Notes under the pieces: generated by a model
Told to the model about the DNA's origin: nothing
What the model saw: the letters and a program-made list of their open reading frames with translations, nothing else
Databases searched by the model: none
Position numbers and translations under genes: made by a program
Assembly: GCF_042656585.1 (NCBI RefSeq)
Contig: NZ_JBHSPG010000023.1
Direction: 5' to 3' (one strand)
DNA length: 64,000 bases
From: Thalassorhabdus alkalitolerans
GTDB taxonomy: Bacteria; Bacillota; Bacilli; Bacillales; Marinococcaceae
Part shown: in pieces, positions 45,364 to 53,503 of the stretch
How the letters are laid out: each line of letters opens with the position of its first letter
How positions within the stretch are numbered: position 1 is the first letter of the stretch

Positions 45364-46416
45364 GTGGGGAAAAGAAGTTTAGAACAAAGATTAAACGAAG
45401 GCACAGTCGTTGTAGCCGAAGGATATTTATTTGAAATGGAGCGCAGAGGTTATTTACAGGCAGGATCGTTTGTACCAGAAGTAGCGCTGGAGCACCCGGA
45501 GGTTTTAAAGCAAGTATATCGAGATTACATGAATGCCGGTTCAGATGTGGTTTTAGCTTTCACCTATAATGCCCACCGTGAAAAAATGAGAATTATAGGT
45601 AAAGAACATTTACACGAACCGTTAAACCGGAGTGCGATTCGTTTGGCGAAGGAAGTGGCGAAGGAACATCCTACAGAAGAAGCGTTAGTTGCAGGCAACA
45701 TTTCGAATACGAATATTTTTGATTCGAAAGATGCTGATTCTGCGGAAGAAGTAAGAAGTATATTTGCAGAAATGACCACGTGGTGTAAAGAAGAAGGCGT
45801 CGATTTTATAAATGCGGAAACTTTTTATTACCATGAAGAGGCTGTTATTGCGCTAGAGGAAATTCAAAAACAAGGTCTGCCGGCAGTAGTTACATTAGGA
45901 CTGATGGGAGAAAATATACTGCGGGATGGTTATACCGTTGAAGAATCCTGTAAAATTCTTTCTGAAAAAGGTGCGTTAGTGGTTGGGATGAACTGTTTCC
46001 GCGGACCAAATACGATGCAGCCATACCTGAAGGGAATTAGAAATGAGGTAGAAGGATATGTCGGTGGATTGCCTATTCCATATCGCACGACAGAAGAACA
46101 CCCGACGTTCTTCAACTTGCCCGATGGAGGATGCAGTTGTTCTTTGCCGACCGAAACCACGTTCCCGACATCCTTAGACCCCCTTTATCACAATCGATAC
46201 GAATTAGCGGAATGGGCGAAAGAAGCAAAAGATATTGGTATTAATTATATTGGTCTTTGTTGCGGGGCCTCACCTGCGATGATAAGAGCAGTAGCAGAAG
46301 CGGTAGGATACGAATCTATTAATTCCAAATATTCACCGGATATGGAGAAACATTTCTTATTCGGGAAAGATAAAACGCTAAAGGATCATAATCTAAACTA
46401 CAGTAAAAAAGCATAA
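45364..46416 (+). CDS. homocysteine S-methyltransferase family protein
   Basis: A 350-aa betaine-homocysteine/MetH-N-type TIM barrel. Zinc-ligand Cys residues are in VGMNCFRGP and in GLCCGASPAMIRA, the family's usual positions. It begins LNEGTVVVAEGYLFEMERRG, where other members have a DGG motif; here the Gly pair is replaced, which may reflect a different methyl donor. It methylates homocysteine (or a related thiol) to methionine. GTG start behind GGAGAGGG. Context: LysR regulator directly upstream. Confidence 0.85.
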   Translation: MGKRSLEQRLNEGTVVVAEGYLFEMERRGYLQAGSFVPEVALEHPEVLKQVYRDYMNAGSDVVLAFTYNAHREKMRIIGKEHLHEPLNRSAIRLAKEVAKEHPTEEALVAGNISNTNIFDSKDADSAEEVRSIFAEMTTWCKEEGVDFINAETFYYHEEAVIALEEIQKQGLPAVVTLGLMGENILRDGYTVEESCKILSEKGALVVGMNCFRGPNTMQPYLKGIRNEVEGYVGGLPIPYRTTEEHPTFFNLPDGGCSCSLPTETTFPTSLDPLYHNRYELAEWAKEAKDIGINYIGLCCGASPAMIRAVAEAVGYESINSKYSPDMEKHFLFGKDKTLKDHNLNYSKKA

Positions 46417-46788
46417 GTCAAAAGGTGATCATTGAAAGAGGGTAAGCAGGAAAGCGATAATAAATATGGCTTTACTCGAGCGCTTCTTATTTACAAAATG
46501 GATGCATTCTTCATTAACTGAAGCTGCATCCATTTTTAAGACTGGTAAGGTCTCCGCAAAAGCTGGTACAAAAGATTGCATACGTGGTAAAAAACGCCGG
46601 CCATACTCACAATAGGATATGAAAAATTCTAAAAAGATCATTAAGGCTTTACGAAAAGAGGGTTTTGACGTGGATTATGAAGATTTCTGGGATTGATAAA
46701 AATCGATTTTCTGTGAGCTTTATATTCAAACTTTTCGGTAGTTTCAAAGGGATACAAGTCATAAAAAAGAAAAACGCCTCAAAGGCGT
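46417..46788. other. intergenic with two hairpins
   Basis: Holds a terminator at 46496-46537 and a short hairpin AACGCC/GGCGTT at 46770-46788. Immediately afterwards GGCTGTTGAGAAAGTC resembles the outer end of some IS elements, an impression I could not verify. No gene. Confidence 0.5.
46496..46537 (+). terminator. rho-independent terminator
   Basis: AAAATGGATGCA pairs with TGCATCCATTTT, followed by TTAAG; it is 80 bp after the methyltransferase gene. Confidence 0.8.
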
Positions 46789-46815
46789 TCAGGCTGTTGA
46801 GAAAGTCTCAAAAGC

Positions 46816-46974
46816 ATTCCGTTGTTTTTCCTTTAAAATGCTCCGTTCTAATTCACTAAATCCACTCATGACTTTTAGAAAGAATTTACCGGTAGGGGTT
46901 CTTGTATCAATTCCCATATCCATGATGACAAGGTGAACGTTCTTTTCCTGCAGGTATTCCACTAAGTTCAATTG
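46816..46974 (-). pseudogene. fragment of the 38.3-kb resolvase
   Basis: About 159 bp almost identical to 38491-38649 (three differences seen by eye), encoding NLVEYLQEKNVHLVIMDMGI through FSELERSILKEKQR. Both ends of the gene are missing. It is a recent partial duplicate or the residue of a deleted element. Confidence 0.85.
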
Positions 46975-47041
46975 CAACTAATAATGAAGGTTATAAATAC
47001 TGACCACGTTATCGTTTTTTATAAAAGGATCGTAGAGGATA

Positions 47042-47140
47042 GCAGTGATTATGGATGTTGGAATCAAAGACCGTGCACTTATTGAAAGTGCTTTGAAACG
47101 GGCACATGCTACGTTTACTGGACAGGATCTATACCTTATT
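47042..47140 (+). pseudogene. Doc (death-on-curing) toxin relic
   Basis: The frame reads MDVGIKDRALIESALKRAHA then TFTGQDLYLI, matching the early conserved segment of Fic/Doc toxins (G-x-RD-x-x-LLESAL-x-R-x-x-TF-x-G-x-DLYP). The catalytic Fic motif HPFxDGNKR is absent, and the frame runs into the convergent gene. No antitoxin remains. Confidence 0.5.
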
Positions 47141-47162
47141 ACAATATATAAATGCACATATT

Positions 47163-47695
47163 TCACTTCTTTCCTGGCGTCCATGGTGTACGTCTAGGGA
47201 ACAATCTAGGTACGTTCCTTTTATATTCCCCGTAGTCCTCTCCAAACTGTTTTTGAAGTTTAGGCTCTTCTCCTACAATAAAATAAGTATAATTTACGAT
47301 CGTGAAAAAGAGAAACCATACAAGTAAAAAAATGGAACCAAAAATAATCACTTCACCGAGTAATATGAATACCACTCCGCTTATCATAGGGTTCCGAGTA
47401 TATTGATACGGACCGCTTACAACTAGTTTTCTTGGGGGTCCCATGGGGCTAATGTTCCTTTCCCTTTTGTTGCAAACTGAAAAATAGTTAATATGACCAG
47501 TAACAGCCCTAAAATCATAATTATTGCCCCTATCAATACAACTAATATAGTGATAGGAGGTTCCACGCCCCAACCGACAGAATTATGAAAGAAAAATAAT
47601 AATAGTGCAGGGATAATAACTGTAACATTAAGAGGTAAAAGTAATATTGACACGAAATGAGAAAGTACTGAAGATTGTTTGTTCGTTGCCACCAT
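47163..47695 (-). pseudogene. frameshifted ICMT/PEMT-family methyltransferase
   Basis: Two frames join at a C-run (five Gs on the plus strand, 47434-47438). The first gives MVATNKQSSVLSHF, two to three membrane helices and KGKGTLAPWDP; the second continues PRKLVVSGPYQYTRNPMISG, more helices and FGEDYGEYKRNVPRLFPR. Together they form a complete isoprenylcysteine carboxyl methyltransferase-type membrane protein. Adding one base to the homopolymer restores the gene, so this may be a real lesion, phase variation or a sequencing error. AGGGAG precedes the start. It is divergent from a TetR gene that is also frameshifted. Confidence 0.75.
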
Positions 47696-47778
47696 ACACA
47701 CTCCCTAAATAATAATGAACACTGTGTTGAGTAATGTTCTATATCCCATTATAATTAAGCTTTACTTAAATTCAATAA

Positions 47779-47826
47779 ACAGTATGTGGCCTTATGTTGA
47801 TTAATAAACATAAGGCTAAATACTGT
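47779..47826. promoter_or_regulatory. 48-bp nested dyad operator
   Basis: ACAGTAT-3-GCCTTATGTT-8-AACATAAGGC-3-ATACTGT: two concentric inverted repeats with the same centre, between the divergent methyltransferase and TetR genes. It is probably a TetR-family operator for two dimers, or could fold as a hairpin in RNA. Confidence 0.7.
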
Positions 47827-47849
47827 CTATACTAGTTTTGGAGGCGTTG

Positions 47850-48442
47850 GTGCTGAATAGTAACGACCGGAGAGTTGCCCAAACAAGAACACTCATTCGA
47901 AATACATTTGCAGAATTAATTGTGGAAAAAGGTTTGGATCGTGTAACTATTAAAGACCTTACAGAACGAGCTGATATTAACCGAGGAACGTTTTATTTAC
48001 ATTTTCAAGATAAATATGATCTTCTTGAGCAAAGTGAAGAAGAAATTCTTAAGGGAATGAAAAAGATAGCAAATGAACTGGATACGATGTTGGAGATTGG
48101 GATAAAACCACTGCTCCTCCTTTAGCAGCAGTAAAATATTTTGCATTCTTAAAAGAAAACGCGATGTTTGTGAAAGCCATTCTAGGTCCTAAAGGGGATC
48201 CAGCCTTTCCAAGCAAAATGAAATATTTGATTGCAAACCAAATAAAATCTAGATTTGCTCATGTAGAGCAAAATGTTACACAGTTCCCACCAGATTATTT
48301 AGTCGCATACTTGGTTTCTGCTCATTTAGGAGTTGTTCAGCACTGGATTGAAACTGGACATAAAGAATCACCTCAAGAGATGGCACATATTATTTCAAGT
48401 ATGAATTTTTATGGACCATTAGCAGTTGGAAGGTGGAAGTAA
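47850..48442 (+). pseudogene. frameshifted TetR/AcrR regulator
   Basis: GTG at 47850 follows GGAGG by 5 bp. The first part has a standard DNA-binding domain (FAELIVEKGLDRVTIKDLTE, RADINRGTFYLHFQDKYDLL). Near 48095-48110 the frame changes and continues DKTTAPPLAAVKYFAFLKEN, AMFVKAILGPKGDPAF and VVQHWIETGHKESPQEMAHI to a stop at 48442, the C-terminal domain of the TetR_C group. One indel separates them. The N-terminal piece alone might still bind DNA but lacks the dimer domain. Confidence 0.75.
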
Positions 48443-48861
48443 TTCGTCGATATTAACTACTTTTACATCCTAGTAAGAAGATAGGACATATTTCAGGATT
48501 ATCTTATTATGATCGGAAGATAGATCATAGAGTGGTAGACTGGTTCATGGAAAAAAAGCGGTGTTTAAACGGAAGATAACTGCCAAGGATTGGGGAAGGA
48601 TTATATAAGGACAACCATTTAAGGATATAGAATAACCGTTTTCATTGAAGTAACGGGTTAGCGTTAGTTAAAAAAGAGCAAATACCTCAGTGGTATCATG
48701 CTCTTTTTCTTTTTGCGTATTTTAGTGCAAAGTTAATCTTAAAACCCATGAATATTAAATTGACACGATCCTCATGAGAAGGTTTCACATTAAAAAATTA
48801 AAAAAAATTTGCAGGTTACGCAACGTCATCCTTTACTGTCTAAATAAGGGAGGGATAAAAA
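48443..48861. other. intergenic
   Basis: No gene. A terminator at 48671-48712 (AAAAAGAGCA / TGCTCTTTTT) lies in the middle. The rest is unremarkable. Confidence 0.55.
48671..48712. terminator. terminator
   Basis: AAAAAGAGCA-AA-TACC pairs with GGTA-TCA-TGCTCTTTTT, with A/T-runs on both sides. Confidence 0.75.
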
Positions 48862-49566
48862 ATGCAAAATCACGATTGTTTTTTTGGAACATCACCGTGG
48901 AATTGGAAAGTCGTAACAAAATTACTTATATTGGTGCTAGTGCTGGTTCCTATCTTTATAGAATTTTTATTAATGGGGTATCTAACAGAAGTATTGCAAA
49001 ATGATTTTTATTCAGGAATATTAACAGGTTTTATCATGGCCATCACCTTCATGTTCGGACTTTATTTCTTGGCCATAAAGCCAGAAAATCTTAGCTGGAA
49101 GGAAGTCGGTCTGAGAGGATTTACTTCAAGGTATTGGAAACCCATTGTTGCATGGACATTTGCAATTATCTCAATAGCCTTTGTAATGGTTATAGTTATA
49201 GAGCTATTCCTAGGGATTGGTTCGGAAAATAGTAAGACAGAAAGCCTGCAGTCGAGAATGACACCTCTTAACTTCTTGATTGGGTTTGTATCAGCAGCTA
49301 TTATTTCCCCTGTATATGAAGAAATATTTTACCGAGGATTCCTTTATCGTTTCTTACGCAGCAGATACGGAGTACCTGTTAGCATGTTGGCTAGTTCATT
49401 TATTTTTATGATCGTACACATTCCAACATACAATACCCTCTTATTAAATTTTGTATCCGGACTTATATTTGCCTGGACGTATGAAAAAACAGGGTCCATT
49501 GTTCCAGCAATGATTATACATGGGACAACGAATGGAATTTTCATCATCCTAGTTGCCCTTGGGTGA
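48862..49566 (+). CDS. CPBP-family intramembrane metalloprotease
   Basis: A 234-aa protein with about seven membrane helices. The CPBP (CAAX protease and bacteriocin-processing) motifs are present in order: YEEIFYRGFLYR (motif 1, EExxxR), SSFIFMIVHIP (motif 2 with its His) and VPAMIIHGTTNGIF (motif 4 His). GGGAGGG precedes the ATG. Members process membrane proteins or give immunity to bacteriocins; no bacteriocin gene is adjacent. Its last 23 bp overlap the end of a convergent MerR gene. Confidence 0.85.
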   Translation: MQNHDCFFGTSPWNWKVVTKLLILVLVLVPIFIEFLLMGYLTEVLQNDFYSGILTGFIMAITFMFGLYFLAIKPENLSWKEVGLRGFTSRYWKPIVAWTFAIISIAFVMVIVIELFLGIGSENSKTESLQSRMTPLNFLIGFVSAAIISPVYEEIFYRGFLYRFLRSRYGVPVSMLASSFIFMIVHIPTYNTLLLNFVSGLIFAWTYEKTGSIVPAMIIHGTTNGIFIILVALG

Positions 49567-50278
49567 GGGCATAAGCCTCTTCGAGAAAATCGATGATTTC
49601 CTGGTTGATCGGATACAGATTTAGTTCATTTGATAATTCTTGAGAACGGCGTACTCTCCAAAACTTATCCATCAGGTTTTGGTCCCCCTGAAAAGTTTCT
49701 TGTGAGAGAATCTCAATATCTTCTATAATAAGCTTAGCATGCTCTGAACCTGGGGAGATATTGTCTTGTATACATAGCTCAATTCGTCTAACAAGATTAA
49801 TCCACCTTTTAATAGAGGGAGTATCCATCTCTAATTTGGGCAGACTCTCGCGTAGTTTTTCTTGTTCGTCAGCAGAAAAATATGAGCTCCAGGTTCTTTT
49901 TTGTTTTGGAGGGGTTACCAGGGAGATGAGATCTTCCCAATTAATCGTCCCCTCCAAAGTAAGAATGTTCAGTAACGAACTTGTATGTGCAATTGATTTT
50001 TGTATGTTAGATACTTGCTCTTCCAAATATGATTTATGCACCATTAGAATACTCTCTGTGGATTGATCTGTGATTATCCTATTTATTTCTTCGAGTGGGA
50101 GCGCAAGAGATTTAAGCAACAGGACCTTTTGTAGAATTAGGCAGTCTTCCGCTGAATAGAACCGTTTGCCTCCCTCACCTAATTTAGAAGGACATACCAG
50201 GCCAATTTGATCATAATATCGAATGGTTCTAATGGATACATTGAAACGCTTTGCCAATTCCCCACTTGTTATATACAT
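49544..50278 (-). CDS. MerR-family regulator
   Basis: A 244-aa protein. The N-terminal MerR winged helix is YITSGELAKRFNVSIRTIRY, YDQIGLVCPSKLGEGGKRFY, followed by the dimerisation coiled coil. The C-terminal ~130 residues resemble the effector region of TipA/BltR-like regulators (SSYFSADEQEKLRESLPKLE). No conserved Cys, so probably not a metal sensor. GGGAGG precedes the ATG. It is convergent with the CPBP protease gene (23-bp overlap). Confidence 0.85.
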   Translation of the reverse strand: MYITSGELAKRFNVSIRTIRYYDQIGLVCPSKLGEGGKRFYSAEDCLILQKVLLLKSLALPLEEINRIITDQSTESILMVHKSYLEEQVSNIQKSIAHTSSLLNILTLEGTINWEDLISLVTPPKQKRTWSSYFSADEQEKLRESLPKLEMDTPSIKRWINLVRRIELCIQDNISPGSEHAKLIIEDIEILSQETFQGDQNLMDKFWRVRRSQELSNELNLYPINQEIIDFLEEAYALTQGQLG

Positions 50279-50752
50279 ATTTCCTCCCTATATAAATATA
50301 AAGTGTATGTTGCAGGTAAACGTAATGAAGTAGAATTTCAGGGCATTCGTTCAATAATGAGAGCTAACCTAAATATTTTCCCCCGATAATAATTCCTGGG
50401 ATATGTTATGAAAAACTCTTCTTTCATGTTTTCTCTACTTTCTTCCAAAGTCCTATTCAAAAATTTAGGGTAGTTATTGTTTATACTTTAAGTTTATCAT
50501 CGTAGATTTGATAGACGTCACTATTGAGAGATGAGAAAGTATGATTTCCTGACTCTCTTTTTTTTTTAACTACATTCGTCAACTCAACGTAAGACACCAT
50601 TGAAGTTTAATCCTTTATATCAATTCAATAAGCCAAACATCTTATCAAATTAGTTAGTAAGGAAACGCGGGATACAGGCCAGCGTACTAAAACGGTGAAA
50701 GAACTGACAAGTATCGAGATACTGGGAAGGTTGCTTAAAAAGAAAAGCTCTA
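50279..50752. other. intergenic
   Basis: No gene seen. It separates the MerR gene from the promoter of the macrolide-phosphotransferase leader. Confidence 0.5.
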
Positions 50753-50781
50753 TTGACATATCAAAAATGCAGGGATAAACT
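50753..50781 (+). promoter_or_regulatory. promoter of leader ORF and mph
   Basis: TTGACA (50753-50758), exactly 17 bp, then TAAACT (50776-50781). A perfect -35 with an acceptable -10, 42 bp upstream of the leader ORF. Confidence 0.7.
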
Positions 50782-50822
50782 TTTGAAAGTAATTTATTTA
50801 ATGTTTAGGAGGATTATTAAAA

Positions 50823-50942
50823 ATGTTACCTAGAATTTGGTTCCGTGCTCTGAACAGTAATTTCATACGTTCAAAGGCTCTGCTTGTGTTGCAGAGTAAA
50901 CGGGATCAGTCTGTCCTTTTTAATAACTTTCATTTTGCATAG
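50823..50942 (+). CDS. 39-aa leader peptide
   Basis: ATG 10 bp after a perfect AGGAGG. The peptide begins MLPRIWFRALNSNFIRSKAL and ends NNFHFA. It is basic and hydrophobic and resembles nothing I know. A terminator follows 14 bp after its stop, and a macrolide-phosphotransferase gene lies 430 bp further on. The pattern promoter - short ORF - terminator - resistance gene is that of ribosome-mediated attenuation. The stretch GTCTGTCCTTTTT inside the ORF (50910-50922) can pair with the first arm of that terminator, forming a candidate antiterminator. Confidence 0.5.
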   Translation: MLPRIWFRALNSNFIRSKALLVLQSKRDQSVLFNNFHFA

Positions 50943-50956
50943 GGATATGTTATATG

Positions 50957-50987
50957 TAAAAAAGGCGGACCGTTCTGCCTTTTTTTT
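50957..50987 (+). terminator. attenuator candidate 1
   Basis: AAAAAAGGC and GCCTTTTTT with a partly paired interior, followed by a T-run. Confidence 0.75.
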
Positions 50988-51127
50988 ATGCTTTTTAAAA
51001 GGGAAAGTATATTTTGATGAAGGCAGGCGGCCATATTTATTTCCTTCTAATCCTAAAAAGATAGGTTTATGGGGCCAGGCGATTATGCGACTGTACCACA
51101 TTTGTAGATGATCTTTCCGTTTACTCT

Positions 51128-51157
51128 AAATCACAGGCAGCTGGCCTGTGATTTTTA
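51128..51157 (+). terminator. attenuator candidate 2
   Basis: AAATCACAGGC and GCCTGTGATTT pair perfectly around the loop AGCTG, with a T-run following. Confidence 0.8.
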
Positions 51158-51243
51158 TTTGGAAAAACGGGAGGTAACGAATGATGGAATAATTAGGTAT
51201 AGAATGATTAAAAATTGAGGTATCGTATTTAGATAAGGGGATC

Positions 51244-51381
51244 GTGGATATTGCTTATTTATCAGTGCATTACTTTGATGAGCCGGAAGACCGGATGTTT
51301 GTTGAGCGTGTCTCTGATGTGGTTTACGGTATTGAAGAGCAACAGTTAAAAATAGAAGGCAGAGGTGTTCATAATGAATAA
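51244..51381 (+). CDS. 45-aa ORF overlapping mph start
   Basis: A GTG-started frame behind AAGGGG (MDIAYLSVHYFDEPEDRMFV and on), ending in a TAA that overlaps the mph ATG (ATGAATAA). The composition is protein-like, so it is either a translated leader coupled to mph or the C-terminal remnant of another gene. Not recognised. Confidence 0.4.
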   Translation: MDIAYLSVHYFDEPEDRMFVERVSDVVYGIEEQQLKIEGRGVHNE

Positions 51382-52273
51382 AATAAAAGAAATTACAGAG
51401 AGTGCAAAGAGAAACGGAATTATCATTGAAGAAGATTCCGTTAAAATCAACGAGTCCGGCCTGGACTTTCAAGTCGTTCATGCAACTGACCAGAAAGGTG
51501 ACCGATGGATACTCAGATTACCAAGAAGAGATGATTCAATGGCAAAAACAGAAGTGGAAAAACAAGTGCTGGATCTTGTGAGCCGCACTGTTGCCTTTGA
51601 AGTGCCTGTATGGACTGTGTATACGGATGCAATGATTGCATATAAACAATTATCAGGTATCCCAGCAGGGACAGTTGATCCGGAAATACAAAACTATGTG
51701 TGGGAATTCGATGAACACAATGTTCCGGAAAACTACATCAACTCACTTGGGAAGGTGTTAGCTGAACTCCACCAGGTTCCAACAGAGTCCATCCACGTCC
51801 AGGGGTTGAAGGTACAATCTGTGGATGAAGCGAGGGATGCCATGAAAAAACGAATGATAAATGTGAAAGAAAAATATGGTGTTGGCAAGGATTTATGGAA
51901 AAGGTGGCAGGCATGGGTGGACAATGATAAGATTTGGCCCCAGCAAACCGGGCTTCTTCATGGTGATGTACATGCTGGTCATACTTTGATCAATGAGCAA
52001 GCAGAAGTGACTGGGTTGATTGATTGGACAGAAGCGGCAATTACAGATGTGTCCAAAGATTTTGTCGGCCCTTACATGACGCACGGAGAACAAGCGTTAC
52101 AACAAATCATAACGGCTTATGAAAAAGCAGGTGGAATCACATGGCCGCTCATGAAAGACCATATCATTGAGTACGAGGCAGCTTCAGCAATCGATCTGGC
52201 TGAGTTTGCCGAATCCTCTGGTTCAAAAGAGTATGAGCAGATGGCTAAAGAAAGTTTAAGTGTAGAAAAGTAG
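51374..52273 (+). CDS. macrolide 2'-phosphotransferase family protein
   Basis: A 299-aa APH-fold kinase of the Mph type. Features are RWILRLPRRDDSMAKTEVEK (N-lobe with the phosphate-binding Lys region), LLHGDVHAGHTLIN (catalytic loop, Asp in HGD) and GLIDWTEAAITDVSKDF (metal-binding IDW). Mph enzymes phosphorylate the 2'-OH of the macrolide sugar using GTP; chromosomal Bacillus homologues exist. Start at 51374 follows AGAGGTG. Whether it confers resistance, and to which macrolide, cannot be told. The upstream leader ORF and terminators suggest inducible expression. Confidence 0.85.
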   Translation: MNKIKEITESAKRNGIIIEEDSVKINESGLDFQVVHATDQKGDRWILRLPRRDDSMAKTEVEKQVLDLVSRTVAFEVPVWTVYTDAMIAYKQLSGIPAGTVDPEIQNYVWEFDEHNVPENYINSLGKVLAELHQVPTESIHVQGLKVQSVDEARDAMKKRMINVKEKYGVGKDLWKRWQAWVDNDKIWPQQTGLLHGDVHAGHTLINEQAEVTGLIDWTEAAITDVSKDFVGPYMTHGEQALQQIITAYEKAGGITWPLMKDHIIEYEAASAIDLAEFAESSGSKEYEQMAKESLSVEK

Positions 52274-52660
52274 CAACAATTTAAAACAAACTAATTCCTT
52301 TTTGCTGTTTTCTATGTTTGACCATTCACGAAAGGAAATTCGGTATGGAGTAAAGGAGTAAATAAAAAGAACTCAATATGCTAAAACGTACTTTTATTCC
52401 TAGCCACAAAACAGGAAAGTGTAGAGCATTTATCAGCTCTTCGCTTTCCTGTTTTAATTTGCTGCAAACACCTTCTGGCTTTAAGTATCGAGGGGGGAAG
52501 GTTGTTATAGTGGTTAGATTCAACTCATAGTTAACTATAATTCTTCCTACGTTTTACCGAATAAAGCTCTCTTATTAGACGTGAGATTTGACTTGGTAGA
52601 AAAGGATCACTTCGAACAAGGATTAGGTAAGTGGTCAATGGAAGGAAGGATTAAAATATC
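52274..52660. other. intergenic with strong terminator
   Basis: The terminator at 52408-52455 is the only feature seen. Confidence 0.55.
52408..52455. terminator. long-stem terminator
   Basis: AAAACAGGAAAG...AGAGC pairs with GCTCT...CTTTCCTGTTTT, followed by AATTT. Confidence 0.85.
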
Positions 52661-52933
52661 CTAGAAAAAAGTAAAACAGTTTAGCCCTTTAAAATAGAAC
52701 CATAGTAGCCAAAAAGTGACCAAAAGGAGAGCCGCGAGAACAAAGAGTAGAACGTGTAGAAACATCATTGACGGGAAACGTCTTGCGATCCAGCCCCCAG
52801 TGGCACGGTAGTTTTTAATTGTAATCTGTTGGTAATAAGGTAAGTAATAATCTATTAAGAAACCTGGCTTGGGTGTTTCCTTAGCTAGGTTTTTCTTATT
52901 GAGAGGGATAATAGGTTGTTTAGCCTCAGCCAA
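52661..52933 (-). CDS. possible small membrane protein, 90 aa
   Basis: A soluble N-terminal half (KKNLAKETPKPGFLIDYYLP, YYQQITIKNYRATGGWIARR) is followed by a strong membrane helix (FLHVLLFVLAALLLVTFWLL). The TTG start has only a weak ribosome site. The composition looks genuine, but I do not recognise it and no partner gene is near. Confidence 0.4.
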   Translation of the reverse strand: MAEAKQPIIPLNKKNLAKETPKPGFLIDYYLPYYQQITIKNYRATGGWIARRFPSMMFLHVLLFVLAALLLVTFWLLWFYFKGLNCFTFF

Positions 52934-53029
52934 GGAAGTTCCATTCTCAAAATATCAGTACCTTTACGTACCAAGGAAATGGGAAATTACGTGCATGTTT
53001 AAAAAAGAAATTTCTTTTTAAAAAAACAA

Positions 53030-53084
53030 TTGACTGATCTCAAATGGATGTGTAGTATTATGGTTAATCACTCAAGTGACTAAC
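53030..53084 (+). promoter_or_regulatory. promoter and YtrA-type operator
   Basis: TTGACT (53030-53035), 17 bp, TAGTAT (53053-53058), then a 22-bp dyad GTTAATCACT-CA-AGTGACTAAC (53063-53084) with one mismatch, over the expected transcription start. It is well placed for autorepression by the GntR protein encoded next. Confidence 0.75.
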
Positions 53085-53131
53085 TGAATGACTAAGGGTA
53101 TACTGAATTTGAAAAAGAAGTTGGTGAGGCA

Positions 53132-53503
53132 ATGAAAAAAAAGCTCGATGAAAACCGTCCGATCTTTCAGCAGATTAAAGAATGGGTGGAAGAGGATATT
53201 TTGGAGGGGAAGCTTGCTGAAGGAGATGTAATTCCCTCCACAAATGAGCTGGCGAAGTTCTACAGCATAAATCCAGCAACGGCCCGGAAAGGAATTCAGG
53301 CGCTAGTGGACGACGGTCTTATATTTAAACAGAGGGGGATTGGCATGTTTGTGGCAGAGGGGGCAAGAAGAAAACTGATGAGCCTGAGAAAAGAGAAATT
53401 TTACGATGATTTCGTAAGACCTCTCATTAAAGAAGCGAGACGGATTGGCATGGAGCCTGAGGAAATATCGGAGATGTTGAATAAAGGAGTGGAGAAGGAA
53501 TGA
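53132..53503 (+). CDS. GntR-family regulator, YtrA subfamily
   Basis: A 123-aa protein with a GntR winged helix (PIFQQIKEWVEEDILEGKLA, VIPSTNELAKFYSINPATAR, GIGMFVAEGA) and only a short C-terminal dimerisation tail, typical of the YtrA subfamily. These regulators usually repress the ABC transporter operon they lead and respond to cell-envelope antibiotics. It overlaps the ATPase gene by 4 bp. Confidence 0.9.
   Translation: MKKKLDENRPIFQQIKEWVEEDILEGKLAEGDVIPSTNELAKFYSINPATARKGIQALVDDGLIFKQRGIGMFVAEGARRKLMSLRKEKFYDDFVRPLIKEARRIGMEPEEISEMLNKGVEKE

Larger units (their letters stand above)
50943..51243. other. leader region with two terminators
   Basis: Holds the hairpins at 50957-50987 and 51128-51157 and no gene. 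A 75-codon frame on either strand here overlaps the hairpins and has no ribosome site. Confidence 0.55.

Noticed and set aside
46789..46820. Outer end of an IS1182-type element (GGCTGTTGAGAAAGTC)
   Set aside because: Only a remembered resemblance; no matching opposite end, transposase or target duplication was found.
50871..51111. Pair of overlapping 75-aa frames on both strands after the mph leader ORF
   Set aside because: They cover the terminator hairpin and lack ribosome sites; the 39-aa ORF with AGGAGG is the better candidate.
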